From positions 50,594-97,793 of the forward strand of contig KQ959253.1 in the NCBI GenBank assembly GCA_001552775.1: a DNA stretch of 47,200 nt, written 5' to 3'. The translations under genes and the position numbers were made by a program. The DNA is from Bacteroidales bacterium KA00251. GTDB lineage: Bacteria > Bacteroidota > Bacteroidia > Bacteroidales > Porphyromonadaceae. Within the stretch, counting starts at the first letter, position 1. The number at the start of each line of letters is the position of its first letter. Under the pieces are notes generated by a model that was given only the letters and a program-made list of their open reading frames with translations, did not search any database and was not told where the DNA came from. This document shows positions 8,511 through 17,270 of this stretch, piece by piece.

Positions 8511-10772
8511 ATGAGACATACAATAAACTATATACTGAGCTTAGTCGCTCTATCACTCTGCTTAGTCTCTTGTAGTAGGGAAAAGGGAGTCAAGATGGAC
8601 GAAGGGGCAGGCAATACCGTACGATTCAGCATTGAGTCTTCGCTCCGTGCTGTAGGTAATGAAAACGTAACACGCCCCACACCAGCTCTTGAGCGTGAGC
8701 GCAAGATCGTAGACCTCTATGCGGTCGTTTACAAGACTTCCTCGGGTTTACATTACAAAATCATCAAGTGTATTGATTTAAACAATGGACAGTTTGAATT
8801 TGACAATGAGAAGAGTGGCGAGTTTTACTTCTTCCTTGTTGCCAATCCAGATCCAGACCTTGTCACCAAACTCATGGCTGGACCCTCTACGCCCGAGGAT
8901 CTAGGAATGCTTGTTGCTACCCAGACCCCAGGAGAGAACAATCAAGCTACAAACTTTCTGATGACCTCTGAGCGTCAGAACGTGACCGTCAAGTCCAAGC
9001 AGTCTACTACTCTAGCTCCAATCAAACTAGTACGAGTCGCTGCTCGCTTTGATATCTACAACACCATTGATGGACTAGAGATTACAAAAGTAACCTTTGG
9101 CAAGCGTCGTATCCAGTCACACCTCTTCGCACAGGTAGGCAAGATGGACGGTATTGAGGCCACAGAGAATCAAAAGGTCTATGAGGGTACTAGCTTTGAG
9201 AACAACACCCTTAAAGCAACCATCTATGGCTACGAGACCGATGTACGCGGTGAGACCTTCTTTACCCTAGAAGCTACCTACAAGGGCAAGCCCCTTAAGC
9301 CCGAGACTGTACGTCTAGAGAACTTCGCCATCAAGCGCAACCATCTCTACAACATCATCCTGCATGATGTGGGGGGTGCACACAACCCAGACGATCCGAC
9401 GAAGAAGTTTGGTGAGTTTGAGTACACAATCCGAGTTGTGGATTGGAATGATAGCGAGAAGAGTCTCAACCTCTCTGAAGACGACCTGCTCAAGCCCCTT
9501 TACGTAGACTACGCTGCACAAATTTCCAGTGCGCCCTATATGACTCCTTATCTAGTTAACTCTCCCGAGGAGATATACACAACTACTAAGAGAGCTAGCG
9601 AAGTAACCATTACGGTAGGAGGCTATACAGAGCCTGGTACACTAGCTTTTGCTGATGGATACACCAACCCGATCGGAGCAAGGCTAGAGGAGGTAGGTAA
9701 TGCTACAACAGATCCCAGGACGGGTAAAATCTCGCACCGCTACAAGCTCACAGTCCAAGCAATGGCAGACTTTGTTCCACTAGTTAAGAACGGAAATCCT
9801 GTTAGACCCATCTTTGAGGAGATCCCTCTCGTTGCTAAGAATTACTCGGGAGCCACCATCAAAAAGTTTATTGTCAAGCATGGTCGTATCAAGACGCCCC
9901 TAGAGTATGTTTCTGAGCATTATCTCGCACCTCACAATGAGGGAGAGCCCTTTACCCTATCTACCGATGAAACCAACATTGATAAAATAGGTTATTTCTA
10001 CGCTCTAGGCTTTCAAAAAGAGCATAAGAAGTTCACTATTGATGGTGAGGGCTATCATATCCCAGACAACAAGCTAGAGATAGCCAGCATAGTTCCATAC
10101 TCCAACAAACAATCGTCAGGCACTACAAAATTTAGTGTTGGCGAGGATTCTGGACCTGTAGATAATGCTAGTGAGCCGATTGTTATGCCTTGCTGGGCTT
10201 ACCTCGTCAGTGGTCAAAGTGCTGCTGCTGTCTTCGCAGCAGACTATCGTACTGACAAGACCAAGCAAGTCTCTTATGGCCTACGTTTGAAGAAGACGGA
10301 TGATGGCTTCAACAATATGCTTGTTACAGCTTATCGCTATCATTGGGTTGGAGATTTCACAGCCAAAGCGAAAACACCTCCAATCCCACCCCTCACCTCC
10401 TACGTAGAGATAACCACACGTTATCTTGGTCCCAATTGGAATGGTGGTGTCGAAGGTATTGCCAATGAAGCCTTTTGGGCTAATAATAAAGAAGAGGATG
10501 CAACGCGTCGTTTCTATGCAGCCGGTGTGATAGACGATATGAGCGGTGAGAGTCACAGAGAGGTCGGGGTTTCCGCTATGTTCATCACATCCGTTAGCGT
10601 TGATATAGATACAGGAAAGATAACGACTAATGATCAAGTAGTCTCAAGAGCAAGGGTTGCATATATGTCCAATAAGAAGGCTACGGCAAGTCTTGCTTGG
10701 ATTGCAAATCGTATAAAGAACGATTACTACAAGCATATTCGTATCCCAGTACGTCCCTTCAGTGACAAGTAG
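8511..10772 (+). CDS. Large fimbrial tip-like lipoprotein B2
   Basis: 753 residues from the ATG at 8511; the upstream extension in the same frame overlaps A2 and lacks a signal peptide. Signal peptide and lipobox are ALSLCLVSC. It is collinear with B1 along its length: shared blocks include RPTPALERE, FDNEKSGEFYFFLVANP, GPSTPEDLGMLVATQTPGE, ATIYGYETD and ENFAIKRNHLYNIILHD. The C-terminal domain (residues about 400-753) is clearly homologous but more diverged. It is the last gene of the fimbrial operon and is followed by a strong hairpin at 10816-10862. A tip or adhesin role is inferred from size and context. Confidence 0.72.
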   Translation: MRHTINYILSLVALSLCLVSCSREKGVKMDEGAGNTVRFSIESSLRAVGNENVTRPTPALERERKIVDLYAVVYKTSSGLHYKIIKCIDLNNGQFEFDNEKSGEFYFFLVANPDPDLVTKLMAGPSTPEDLGMLVATQTPGENNQATNFLMTSERQNVTVKSKQSTTLAPIKLVRVAARFDIYNTIDGLEITKVTFGKRRIQSHLFAQVGKMDGIEATENQKVYEGTSFENNTLKATIYGYETDVRGETFFTLEATYKGKPLKPETVRLENFAIKRNHLYNIILHDVGGAHNPDDPTKKFGEFEYTIRVVDWNDSEKSLNLSEDDLLKPLYVDYAAQISSAPYMTPYLVNSPEEIYTTTKRASEVTITVGGYTEPGTLAFADGYTNPIGARLEEVGNATTDPRTGKISHRYKLTVQAMADFVPLVKNGNPVRPIFEEIPLVAKNYSGATIKKFIVKHGRIKTPLEYVSEHYLAPHNEGEPFTLSTDETNIDKIGYFYALGFQKEHKKFTIDGEGYHIPDNKLEIASIVPYSNKQSSGTTKFSVGEDSGPVDNASEPIVMPCWAYLVSGQSAAAVFAADYRTDKTKQVSYGLRLKKTDDGFNNMLVTAYRYHWVGDFTAKAKTPPIPPLTSYVEITTRYLGPNWNGGVEGIANEAFWANNKEEDATRRFYAAGVIDDMSGESHREVGVSAMFITSVSVDIDTGKITTNDQVVSRARVAYMSNKKATASLAWIANRIKNDYYKHIRIPVRPFSDK

Positions 10773-10815
10773 TCAACTCGATCGTTAGTCTCCGAGAGGG
10801 GCTATACGAATAGAT

Positions 10816-10862
10816 ACAGCGAGGCGGTGTCTCCCTAGAGTGGAGAGGCACCGCCTCTGCTG
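10816..10862 (+). terminator. Hairpin terminator after fimbrial operon
   Basis: A GC-rich inverted repeat, GAGGCGGTG (10821-10829) with CACCGCCTC (10849-10857), extended outward by ACAGC and GCTGT with one unpaired base. It lies 44 bp after the B2 stop. No long T-run follows, so it could also act as an mRNA-stabilising stem. Confidence 0.6.
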
Positions 10863-11227
10863 TATATCAAGACATGCACTCCCGAAAGCTACATTTCCCT
10901 CAGAGTACCGTTCCAATGGAGAGGAAAGCTTGTAGGAGAGATGATAAAGGGCATCCTTCTGACCTTTATAGGCCACTGATTTTAAAGGATTGGGCAGTCA
11001 TGAATACAAGCTGTATCAAAGAAAGTAGGGAACGACGTGTAATTTCTATTTGAAGCTTGGAACATTGCCAATTAGACGTGCAAAATCGTATTTTGGCAAT
11101 CAACATAGGGATTAGAACAATTCCACAGAAAAAGGCCGTTCTCTATAATGCAAGAACGACCTTTTGTTTCTTAAGTTAGAGGGTAAGTTCACAACTTTTG
11201 CCATTGAGTGGCTTGTTGTCCTTTTAT
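10863..11227. other. Intergenic region with convergent terminator and minor inverted repeats
   Basis: No convincing gene here. Visible structure: an inverted repeat ATTGCCAA (11064-11071) with TTGGCAAT (11093-11100), and a terminator-like hairpin at 11129-11167. The plus-strand fimbrial operon and the minus-strand DUF6064 gene converge on this interval. Confidence 0.5.
11129..11169. terminator. Bidirectional-looking terminator hairpin
   Basis: AAAAGGCCGTTCT pairs with AGAACGACCTTTT across a loop of about 10 nt with a single mismatch. A-rich on the left and T-rich on the right, so it could stop transcription arriving from either of the two convergent operons. Confidence 0.65.
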
Positions 11228-11254
11228 GAGACTGTTGACTTTTGCAACAGTCTC
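11228..11254. repeat. 27-bp palindromic mini-element flanked by 5-bp direct repeat
   Basis: Stem GAGACTGTTG (11228-11237), 7-nt centre ACTTTTG, stem CAACAGTCTC (11245-11254). The same 27 bp recur exactly at 13686-13712 as the right end of a MITE-like element. Here it is flanked by TTTAT on both sides (11223-11227 and 11255-11259), as expected for a 5-bp target-site duplication. It sits directly at the stop codon of the DUF6064 gene (TAA from 11258-11256) and can also serve as its terminator hairpin. Confidence 0.7.
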
Positions 11255-11255
11255 T

Positions 11256-11984
11256 TTATAGATCTTGGGAGATTTGTACAAGTAGAGCCCATCCAAGAGC
11301 AATGCATGTACCAATGCAGACCAAGATTAAAAGGAGATTGATATATTTTGAGTTGGGCTTTGTGTCTTTGTGTAGGTCTAGTGCAAAGTATTCTCTAAAG
11401 AAAAGGTATAGTGCAGGAATTGCGGTGAGTACTAAAATGAAATCTTCGGGAATCCCGAAATACCAGGTTTTTGTGACGCCAATCATAGCCCAATTGAGCA
11501 GTAGAAGTACGATAAATATATTTACTCTCTTTGTGAAAAGTAAGAGAATCCCAATTGAATATATCGCAACTGTACAAGGCATCACAGGGGTAGTGATGTA
11601 AGGGAAAGAAAGTCCTCTTAGGAGCGAAGCTAAGGGGTAGAATAGAGGAAGTAACAACACAAAGAGAGCGAAGCCTTTGTACTTCTTACGAAGTGCAAAT
11701 TCTGTCCGTTTTTGGATTAGGTCTCTAATCCATGCAAGTGCTAAAATGGCCCAATAGATAGATAAAAGCGAGGAGTAGCTACGCTCCCTACAAAAGACAG
11801 CATAGTAGACAATGGAAATCCACAAGTATAGGACAATAAAGTATACCTTGGCAATGATTGTTGACCTATGTGAAGGGTACTTAATAAGAATGAAAAAGAT
11901 CCAAAAGGCAGCTAGAATGAAAGCAATTTGTACTGGCCAAGTGGTGGCATTATATTGTGCAATCGTATTCCAAAATGTATTCAT
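11256..11984 (-). CDS. DUF6064-family multi-pass membrane protein
   Basis: 242 residues with about seven hydrophobic segments (for example IAFILAAFWIFFILI, VYFIVLYLWISIVYYAVF, GFALFVLLLPLFYPLASLL, FIVLLLLNWAMIGV and a C-terminal LLLILVCIGTCIALGWALL). The N-terminus (FWNTIAQYNATTWPVQ) resembles DUF6064, a family of unknown function. It lies in tandem downstream of the ThrE-type exporter genes, with about 50 bp between. The stop codon abuts a 27-bp palindromic repeat. Function unknown. Confidence 0.65.
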   Translation of the reverse strand: MNTFWNTIAQYNATTWPVQIAFILAAFWIFFILIKYPSHRSTIIAKVYFIVLYLWISIVYYAVFCRERSYSSLLSIYWAILALAWIRDLIQKRTEFALRKKYKGFALFVLLLPLFYPLASLLRGLSFPYITTPVMPCTVAIYSIGILLLFTKRVNIFIVLLLLNWAMIGVTKTWYFGIPEDFILVLTAIPALYLFFREYFALDLHKDTKPNSKYINLLLILVCIGTCIALGWALLVQISQDL

Positions 11985-12033
11985 TATAAGAAAAGAGGTT
12001 AGTATGGGATAAGCTCTAGCTGTATGGGATCAA

Positions 12034-12525
12034 TTACTTTTTGCGAGTAAGTGAAAAAGTGGCTTTAGGAAATAGGAGAATGGGTAGAGTAGCCCCAACT
12101 GCTAATAAGAAGATGACAGTAATGGCAATGGTACTGTTGAAGAAAAACATTTCCATATACTTTTGGCGCGCTTCCAGGTTGTCTAGGTTTTGAAGAAACA
12201 TAATCTGTGCAAAAAAGAGATTGTAGGCATATTTTCCTGGAATCATTGGCAGTAGAGCTGGGATTGATAGGACTGTAATGGGAGCGTGTATGCGCTTGCC
12301 GAGACCAAGGGCACCAAATCCAATCAAGAGAGATGCACACAGCGAACCTATAGCAATGTTTACACCACATATGGTCATCAAGAAAAAGCGAAGGGCATGG
12401 CCTGCTGCAGCGAGAATGGCTATGCTACAATAAGCTCTTAACGGGGGGTCGGATATGGCACCAAAGCCCATTGCCGCTAATGCTGCAAAGAAGCCGTCAA
12501 GTAACACTTTTATTACGAGCATCAT
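12034..12525 (-). CDS. Threonine/serine exporter ThrE family, small (DUF3815) subunit
   Basis: 163 residues, mostly membrane-embedded, with the segment ITVLSIPALLPMIPGKYAYN typical of the C-terminal half of ThrE-like exporters (PF12821/DUF3815). In Corynebacterium ThrE the two halves are one protein; here they are separate genes, the common arrangement in Bacteroidota and Firmicutes. The start overlaps the end of the larger partner by 4 bp, implying translational coupling and a two-protein inner-membrane complex. The substrate is not established by sequence. Confidence 0.8.
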   Translation of the reverse strand: MMLVIKVLLDGFFAALAAMGFGAISDPPLRAYCSIAILAAAGHALRFFLMTICGVNIAIGSLCASLLIGFGALGLGKRIHAPITVLSIPALLPMIPGKYAYNLFFAQIMFLQNLDNLEARQKYMEMFFFNSTIAITVIFLLAVGATLPILLFPKATFSLTRKK

Positions 12526-13298
12526 AGTAGACTCTCCTTAAAAATAAAGAGGGTAATGGAAAAACCCGAGCCAATGCACCCTACAAGTAAAAAGGCCTCA
12601 ATCAGTCTGGCCAGTCCAGTTTGGACATAGCCTTCTACCAGATCTATGACACCATTGATGAGAGGCACGCCAGGGACTAAGTAGAGTACACTTGTCGTAA
12701 GGGCAACTTCTATGTTGGCATCGAAGATGAGGGAGACGCTAGCACAGAGAGAGGCAACAAATGCAGAGGCAATAAATGCGATGTAGTGGTTGACATGCTC
12801 CTCAATAAGCTTCTGTTTGCAGATAAATCCAACTATAGTAGCCCAGAAGACAATCCCCATAGCAGGAAGATCCCCCCCAAAAAGCCGACAAAAAGAAGCA
12901 TTGGCAATACCTACAAAAATGAGTACAAATAAAGGGTGTGTGCGAGGCCCTTTTAAAATCTTGTTGTACTTCTTTGTCGCTTCTTCAAGAGGGAGCTGGT
13001 TGTCCACAATGTCCCAGCTTAGCTCACTGAGACGTGCATTGTGCTCAAAGCTTATAGGCAAAGGGGGAATAGCCTCCATGGCGGAGTACTGAGTGTTTCT
13101 TTGAGGATTGTACAGCCTCAGTAAGACACTCTTTTGTACCATGCTTATAGTTACTGTGTATCCGTAGCTTTCTCCAATGCGTGTTGTGCAGCGAGCTACA
13201 CGAGAGGTGTGTACGCCACAGCCCATCATATGTGTTGCGTAACTTAATAAAAAGTCCCCCACGCTCTTTATATCGTTCTCATTTTGCTTATACTCCAT
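12522..13298 (-). CDS. Threonine/serine exporter ThrE family, large (DUF1212) subunit
   Basis: 258 residues. The soluble N-terminal part carries the family pattern DFLLSYATHMMGCGVHTSRVARCTTRIGESYG, followed by several membrane segments (LFVLIFVGIANASFCRLFGG, YIAFIASAFVASLCASVSLI, TTSVLYLVPGVPLINGVIDL). The segment LVPGVPLINGVIDL is a hallmark of PF06738. It is the first gene of the pair with the DUF3815 gene. A TAnnTTTG-like -7 element lies about 130 bp upstream (13427-13434). Confidence 0.82.
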   Translation of the reverse strand: MEYKQNENDIKSVGDFLLSYATHMMGCGVHTSRVARCTTRIGESYGYTVTISMVQKSVLLRLYNPQRNTQYSAMEAIPPLPISFEHNARLSELSWDIVDNQLPLEEATKKYNKILKGPRTHPLFVLIFVGIANASFCRLFGGDLPAMGIVFWATIVGFICKQKLIEEHVNHYIAFIASAFVASLCASVSLIFDANIEVALTTSVLYLVPGVPLINGVIDLVEGYVQTGLARLIEAFLLVGCIGSGFSITLFIFKESLL

Positions 13299-13426
13299 GG
13301 TGTTAAAATGAGCTTGAGTGTAAGTTTCGCCTTAATAGAAAGGCGTTGCTTTGAGAATTGTCCATGCCTCTGTGTAGACTAATTGTTTGCTATGGAGTCT
13401 CGAGTATGTAGTTCTGTTATTTGCCA

Positions 13427-13434
13427 CAAAGATA
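13427..13434 (-). promoter_or_regulatory. -7-like promoter element upstream of thrE-type pair
   Basis: On the minus strand the sequence reads TATCTTTG, matching the Bacteroidota sigma-A -7 consensus TAnnTTTG. No clear -33 TTG at the usual spacing, so the call is tentative. Confidence 0.4.
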
Positions 13435-13537
13435 CCGATTTTCTTTATTAAATACAGGAGAAACTCTTTTCTTTTGTTGCCCTAAAATCGGAGTAAGGGA
13501 ATAGCTTCTTCGGATATACAAAGGGTAGAACTTAGAG

Positions 13538-13712
13538 GAGACTGTTGCATAAAGGCGAATCGCTGTGTTGCTTCCGGGATTCGGCTTTGGTCACATACGG
13601 AGGTGTGCTCCCTTCTGACCCAACCCTCTGCGCCTTGCGCTTCATCCTTTCTGCAAGGTCTAGACAATCTTGCGAGCAAGATTGTGAGACTGTTGACTTT
13701 TGCAACAGTCTC
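13538..13712. mobile_element. MITE-like element, 175 bp, with 12-bp TIRs and TAGAG duplication
   Basis: Left terminal repeat GAGACTGTTGCA (13538-13549) is the perfect inverted complement of TGCAACAGTCTC (13701-13712). TAGAG lies immediately outside on both sides (13533-13537 and 13713-13717), a 5-bp target duplication. No transposase is encoded. The interior holds a hairpin (CAATCTTG/CAAGATTG around 13667-13685) and the right end forms the palindrome also found alone at 11228-11254. It is therefore probably a non-autonomous element mobilised by an unseen transposase; the family is not identified. Confidence 0.75.
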
Positions 13713-13765
13713 TAGAGGTGAGTATTGCGTAGTCCTATTACTTGCGATGAAAAGAGGGGATGAAC

Positions 13766-13815
13766 TCTAAAAAAAAAGAGAAGTCCAAATAGTGGGCTTC
13801 TCTTTTTTTTAGAGG
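13766..13815 (-). terminator. Terminator of trigger factor gene
   Basis: Long near-perfect hairpin: CTCTAAAAAAAAAGAGAAG pairs with CTTCTCTTTTTTTTTAGAG-like sequence around a 7-nt loop. On the minus strand it ends in an oligo-T run. It lies about 90 bp beyond the tig stop. Confidence 0.85.
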
Positions 13816-13906
13816 TTACTTGCCTTGAGAGAGTTTATAGTATACAGATTTCTATCACTTTCTCTCTTGTCTTTTCAACCCTAGTTCATGTTTTTTTACA
13901 CTACTC

Positions 13907-15337
13907 TTACTTTGAAGGCTCTTCACTCTTTTCTTCCACTGGTTGTTGGCTCTTTTCAAACTCGCTTACAATTTCGTAGAATTCTTTGGACTGCACTTGC
14001 TTATCCTCTCTTGAGATGAGGTCATAAGCCTTTTCTGCAATCAGCGTTTCCTTGAGTATGCCGATTGCAGAGTCGACATATTGTTCGTCTTTCATGCGAT
14101 CTTCAAGCATTTTGTCTGCAATGGAGTGCATGTAAGGTGTGTCGCCAAGCCCGTAGCGTTTCAAGTCTTCGATGATGTTCTTTTTAACTTGCTCTTCGAT
14201 CTGCTCTTTGGAGAGAGTAATATCTAGACTCTTCAAGAGCTGATTGATCACAGCGTTTGAGTAAATGTACTTGATGAAGCCTTCAACCTGAAAGTCAATT
14301 TCTTCATCTGTGAGCTTTTTCTGCTTTTCTTTTTCCTCTTCTTCAATACTTCCGCGTAAGATGTCTTTGATTGTTTCTCGGTCAACTTCGGGATGTTTCG
14401 CTTCTTTAAGTAAAGTGCTTAAGAGTTGGTTTCTGAAGAAGGTTTTTGCTTGGGCTTGATATTGTTCGTTGATATTGCGTGCAATTTCTTTGCGATAGCT
14501 TTCCTCGTCTAGTATGCTTGTTTCTTCGCCAAATACCTTCTTGTAAAACTCTTCACTTAGCGTGGCTGGCTCTAGGTGCTCAATCTTTTCTATTGTAAAT
14601 AGGAAGTCGCCCTTGTGTGCGGTAATATCCTCTTCCACATTTACATTAAAGACTCTTTTTAGCATAGCCTTATTACCTTCGTAAGCGACCATAGGGTTAA
14701 AGCGAATCTTAGCTCCCTTTTCAGCACCTGCGAATTTTTTTGTTTCTTCTTCGCTACGGAAGTAGTAAGGTATAATTAGAGCGTACTCGTTGGTAAGTCC
14801 ACCCTCAAGTGGTTCTCCCTCTTCATTGAGCTCTTCAAGCTTGCCTTGAAGGCTATCTTTTTCTCCCATTTTGTCCACTTCTACCGTAGTCGCTTGGGAC
14901 ATACGAAAGTGTTCATCGGAGTTGTTGATGTCTTCTTCGGTAGCTTCTATCGTATAGAAGGGGAGCTTAATGCTCTTGTCCAGTGTCACTCCCATATCAG
15001 GGGTAAGCGGGAATATATATTGGATATGGTATTTACCCTCTTCTCCTATAGCAAGGTCTTTGCGTAGAGGCATGGTAATTGAGTCGATTTCCTTCTCTTT
15101 GTAGAGACGTTGCATCTCCTCGTTGGCTTTGTCGCTAGCTACCTCATAGCGTACGGCTTCACCATATTTTTTTTCTATGAGACCCTTGGGTACTTTCCCT
15201 TTGCGGAAACCTGGCATCTCAATAGTTTTTCGCAGTTGGTCAATTTTTTTATCTGCTTCTTGTGCAATGTCTTCTGTCTCAAATTCTACAGAAATAATAC
15301 CTCTTAGAGGTTCTTCGACTGTGTATGAGCTGTTCAT
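13907..15337 (-). CDS. tig: Trigger factor (ribosome-associated chaperone)
   Basis: 476 residues, near the usual length for Bacteroidota trigger factors. The ribosome-docking signature GFRKGKVP is at residues 43-50. A central part corresponds to the PPIase-like domain (weakly conserved in this phylum), and a long charged helical C-terminal domain forms the substrate arms. The C-terminus is acidic and low-complexity (QQPVEEKSEEPSK). The protein binds the exit tunnel and shields nascent chains. The gene appears monocistronic, with its own terminator downstream. Confidence 0.9.
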   Translation of the reverse strand: MNSSYTVEEPLRGIISVEFETEDIAQEADKKIDQLRKTIEMPGFRKGKVPKGLIEKKYGEAVRYEVASDKANEEMQRLYKEKEIDSITMPLRKDLAIGEEGKYHIQYIFPLTPDMGVTLDKSIKLPFYTIEATEEDINNSDEHFRMSQATTVEVDKMGEKDSLQGKLEELNEEGEPLEGGLTNEYALIIPYYFRSEEETKKFAGAEKGAKIRFNPMVAYEGNKAMLKRVFNVNVEEDITAHKGDFLFTIEKIEHLEPATLSEEFYKKVFGEETSILDEESYRKEIARNINEQYQAQAKTFFRNQLLSTLLKEAKHPEVDRETIKDILRGSIEEEEKEKQKKLTDEEIDFQVEGFIKYIYSNAVINQLLKSLDITLSKEQIEEQVKKNIIEDLKRYGLGDTPYMHSIADKMLEDRMKDEQYVDSAIGILKETLIAEKAYDLISREDKQVQSKEFYEIVSEFEKSQQPVEEKSEEPSK

Positions 15338-15404
15338 TTCTTGAGGTTACTACTTATTCGAAAGGCAAAATTACAACATTTTGCCCTAACTAGGAATGTT
15401 GATT

Positions 15405-17114
15405 TTATAAAGTGCCTTTAGGCTTTTCTTGGGATTTCTTTTTCTGAGGGCGGAGGATCTGTAGGTAGCGATCGTGTTCCCTAAGTAGAGCTTCAGCCTC
15501 TTTGACTTCTGTATCTTGGGGAATAAGTCGCTCAAAAAAGCCTCTTCTGTAAAAATAGCGAAGGGCTAGAGCCTGCTCGAGATAATTTTTGATCTCTTTT
15601 TTGTACCGTTTTAGTTCTGTTGCTACCGAAGGTTCAGCGACCTTCCTCAGTGCATTAAGTTGCTCTTTCGTGTATGGAGCTTTTCCCTCGGCCTCAAAAA
15701 TTTCTTGGAGACGATCGAGCATCTGCGAACTTGCAGGTTTGTATTCAAAGCCTTTTTTCACTAGAAAGTCGGAGAACTTTCCATACTCTTCCTCCGAGAG
15801 CGTGAGAGCGGTTGCAGAAGAGGGCTTAGGTTGCGTGGCTACATACTCTTCAATGTAATCAGTTAAAAGCGTGTCGATCGCGATATAGCCTATTATGGCA
15901 GGGAGCTTTTCGACAGTTGTCTCGAGGTCGGGCAGGATACCATCGGCCGCGTACACTGTGCGTCCCGCTAAAGTGTAGTAGGGTGAGCCTAGGGAGTCTG
16001 TGGTGGTAGCTTTTTCTTCTAAAGGCTGCTCATTGAAGTGGTTGTAGGTGATCTTTTGGATATTTCTACCACTAGGAGTAAAGTACTGTGCTGTGGTAAG
16101 CTTGAGCAGACCACCTTTAGGTAAGGGTACTGTGCTTTGTACCAATCCCTTCCCATAGCTTTTATGACCCATTACTACAGCTCTATCAACGTCTTGTAGA
16201 GCTCCAGCTACAATTTCACTTGCAGAGGCTGATTCTTCATTGATCAGTACCACTAGGGGTACATCGGGAGCAATCGGTTGAGCGGAAGTGCGATAGTCTG
16301 CATTGCTTTCCTTTATCCTTCCCCTCACTTGTACTACATTGGTGCCTTGAGGGACAAAGTAGCTCAATACTTCAACGGCACTCTGTAAAACGCCCCCGCC
16401 ATTGCTTCGCAAGTCCAATATAAGGCCTTCAAGTGGACCTTTTTCTTGTAGTGCAGCAAGTTCTTTTTTTAGATCTTTCCCTGTCTCTCGCGTGAAAGAA
16501 GAGAGTCGCACAATACCAATATTCCCCTTAAGACGCCCCGCAAATGATACGGAGCTAATGGCTATATTTTTCCTTTTAAAGCGAAATGTTAATGGTTGAG
16601 GATGCTTTTTCCTTTGTACGACCACCTCAATATCTGTGCCTTCATGACCGCGAAGTGCAGCACTCACTTCTGGCGTGGTAGACTTAGAAAAGTCCTTTCC
16701 ATCAATCGTTAGAAAATGGTCGCCAGGTTTCAATCCAGCTTTGTCTGCTGGAAGCCCTTCAAGGAGTTCGTTGACAACGACTTTTCCACCATCTCTCTGA
16801 CTGATGATCGCCCCAATCCCAGCATAAGCTCCATCTGTAGCCTCCATAAAGCTTTTGGCATTCTTTTCATTCATATACTGGGTATAGGGATCAAGCCTTG
16901 TGAGCATGGCATTAAGCGCGATGTCATTGACTTTGGAAAGGCTTATAGTGTCTATAAAATAGAGCTGAATATTGGAGAATACAGCCCCTGTAGTAATTAG
17001 GGCGTCTCGGTAGTCCTTTTTTTCTCGCTCTTTTCTCTCTATGCTTTGTGCTTCAAGAGAAAGTGATACAAGGAGCGTAAGTAGCGTAAAAGCTATTAAG
17101 CGAAAATTTTTCAT
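15405..17114 (-). CDS. S41-family C-terminal processing protease with PDZ domain
   Basis: 569 residues with an N-terminal signal peptide (LIAFTLLTLLVSLSLEAQ). A PDZ domain spans residues about 85-170 (GIGAIISQRDGGKVVV, GLKPGDHFLTIDG). The protease core shows the catalytic serine region NEESASASEIVAGALQD and the catalytic lysine region GHKSYGKGLVQ, the Ser/Lys dyad of CtpA/Tsp proteases. A charged helical C-terminal extension follows. Predicted to act in the periplasm on envelope proteins. A TAnnTTTG-like motif (17119-17126) lies only a few bases before the start codon. Confidence 0.9.
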   Translation of the reverse strand: MKNFRLIAFTLLTLLVSLSLEAQSIERKEREKKDYRDALITTGAVFSNIQLYFIDTISLSKVNDIALNAMLTRLDPYTQYMNEKNAKSFMEATDGAYAGIGAIISQRDGGKVVVNELLEGLPADKAGLKPGDHFLTIDGKDFSKSTTPEVSAALRGHEGTDIEVVVQRKKHPQPLTFRFKRKNIAISSVSFAGRLKGNIGIVRLSSFTRETGKDLKKELAALQEKGPLEGLILDLRSNGGGVLQSAVEVLSYFVPQGTNVVQVRGRIKESNADYRTSAQPIAPDVPLVVLINEESASASEIVAGALQDVDRAVVMGHKSYGKGLVQSTVPLPKGGLLKLTTAQYFTPSGRNIQKITYNHFNEQPLEEKATTTDSLGSPYYTLAGRTVYAADGILPDLETTVEKLPAIIGYIAIDTLLTDYIEEYVATQPKPSSATALTLSEEEYGKFSDFLVKKGFEYKPASSQMLDRLQEIFEAEGKAPYTKEQLNALRKVAEPSVATELKRYKKEIKNYLEQALALRYFYRRGFFERLIPQDTEVKEAEALLREHDRYLQILRPQKKKSQEKPKGTL

Positions 17115-17270
17115 GCCACAAATGTAGTGAAAAGTAATGAGTCGTGAAGTGCGATTTTGTCTCAGAGTCTCTTTTAGAAAGAGGATATACTGGAGCTTGC
17201 AATTTTACAATAATAAAGCCTGAATCCTCTTGCTTGGAGTAAGTTTTCGTAGCATCCTATGCTTTTAGGT

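Larger units (their letters stand above)
13299..13906. other. 608-bp intergenic region between tig and thrE pair
   Basis: Contains, from left to right on the plus strand as printed: the ThrE upstream region with a -7-like element (13427-13434), the 175-bp MITE (13538-13712) and the trigger-factor terminator (13766-13815). No credible protein-coding gene is seen; the small open frame across the MITE is explained by the repeat. Confidence 0.6.

Noticed and set aside
11036-11060. GTGTAATTTCTATTTGAAG resembling the start of a Cas12a repeat handle.
   Set aside because: Only AATTTCTA matches; the hairpin-forming bases are absent.
12114-12124. Ten-base match (TGACAGTAAT) to the predicted guide of the orphan crRNA-like RNA, inside the ThrE small-subunit gene.
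   Set aside because: A ten-base match is expected by chance at this window size, the match stops there, and no TTTV motif lies on its 5' side.
13482-13679. 65-codon minus-strand open frame over the MITE.
   Set aside because: Generated by repeat sequence; no start context or family support.
17119-17126. TAnnTTTG-like motif just upstream of the S41 protease start.
   Set aside because: Would place the transcript start at the initiation codon and lacks a -33 element; could be chance, so not listed as a promoter.
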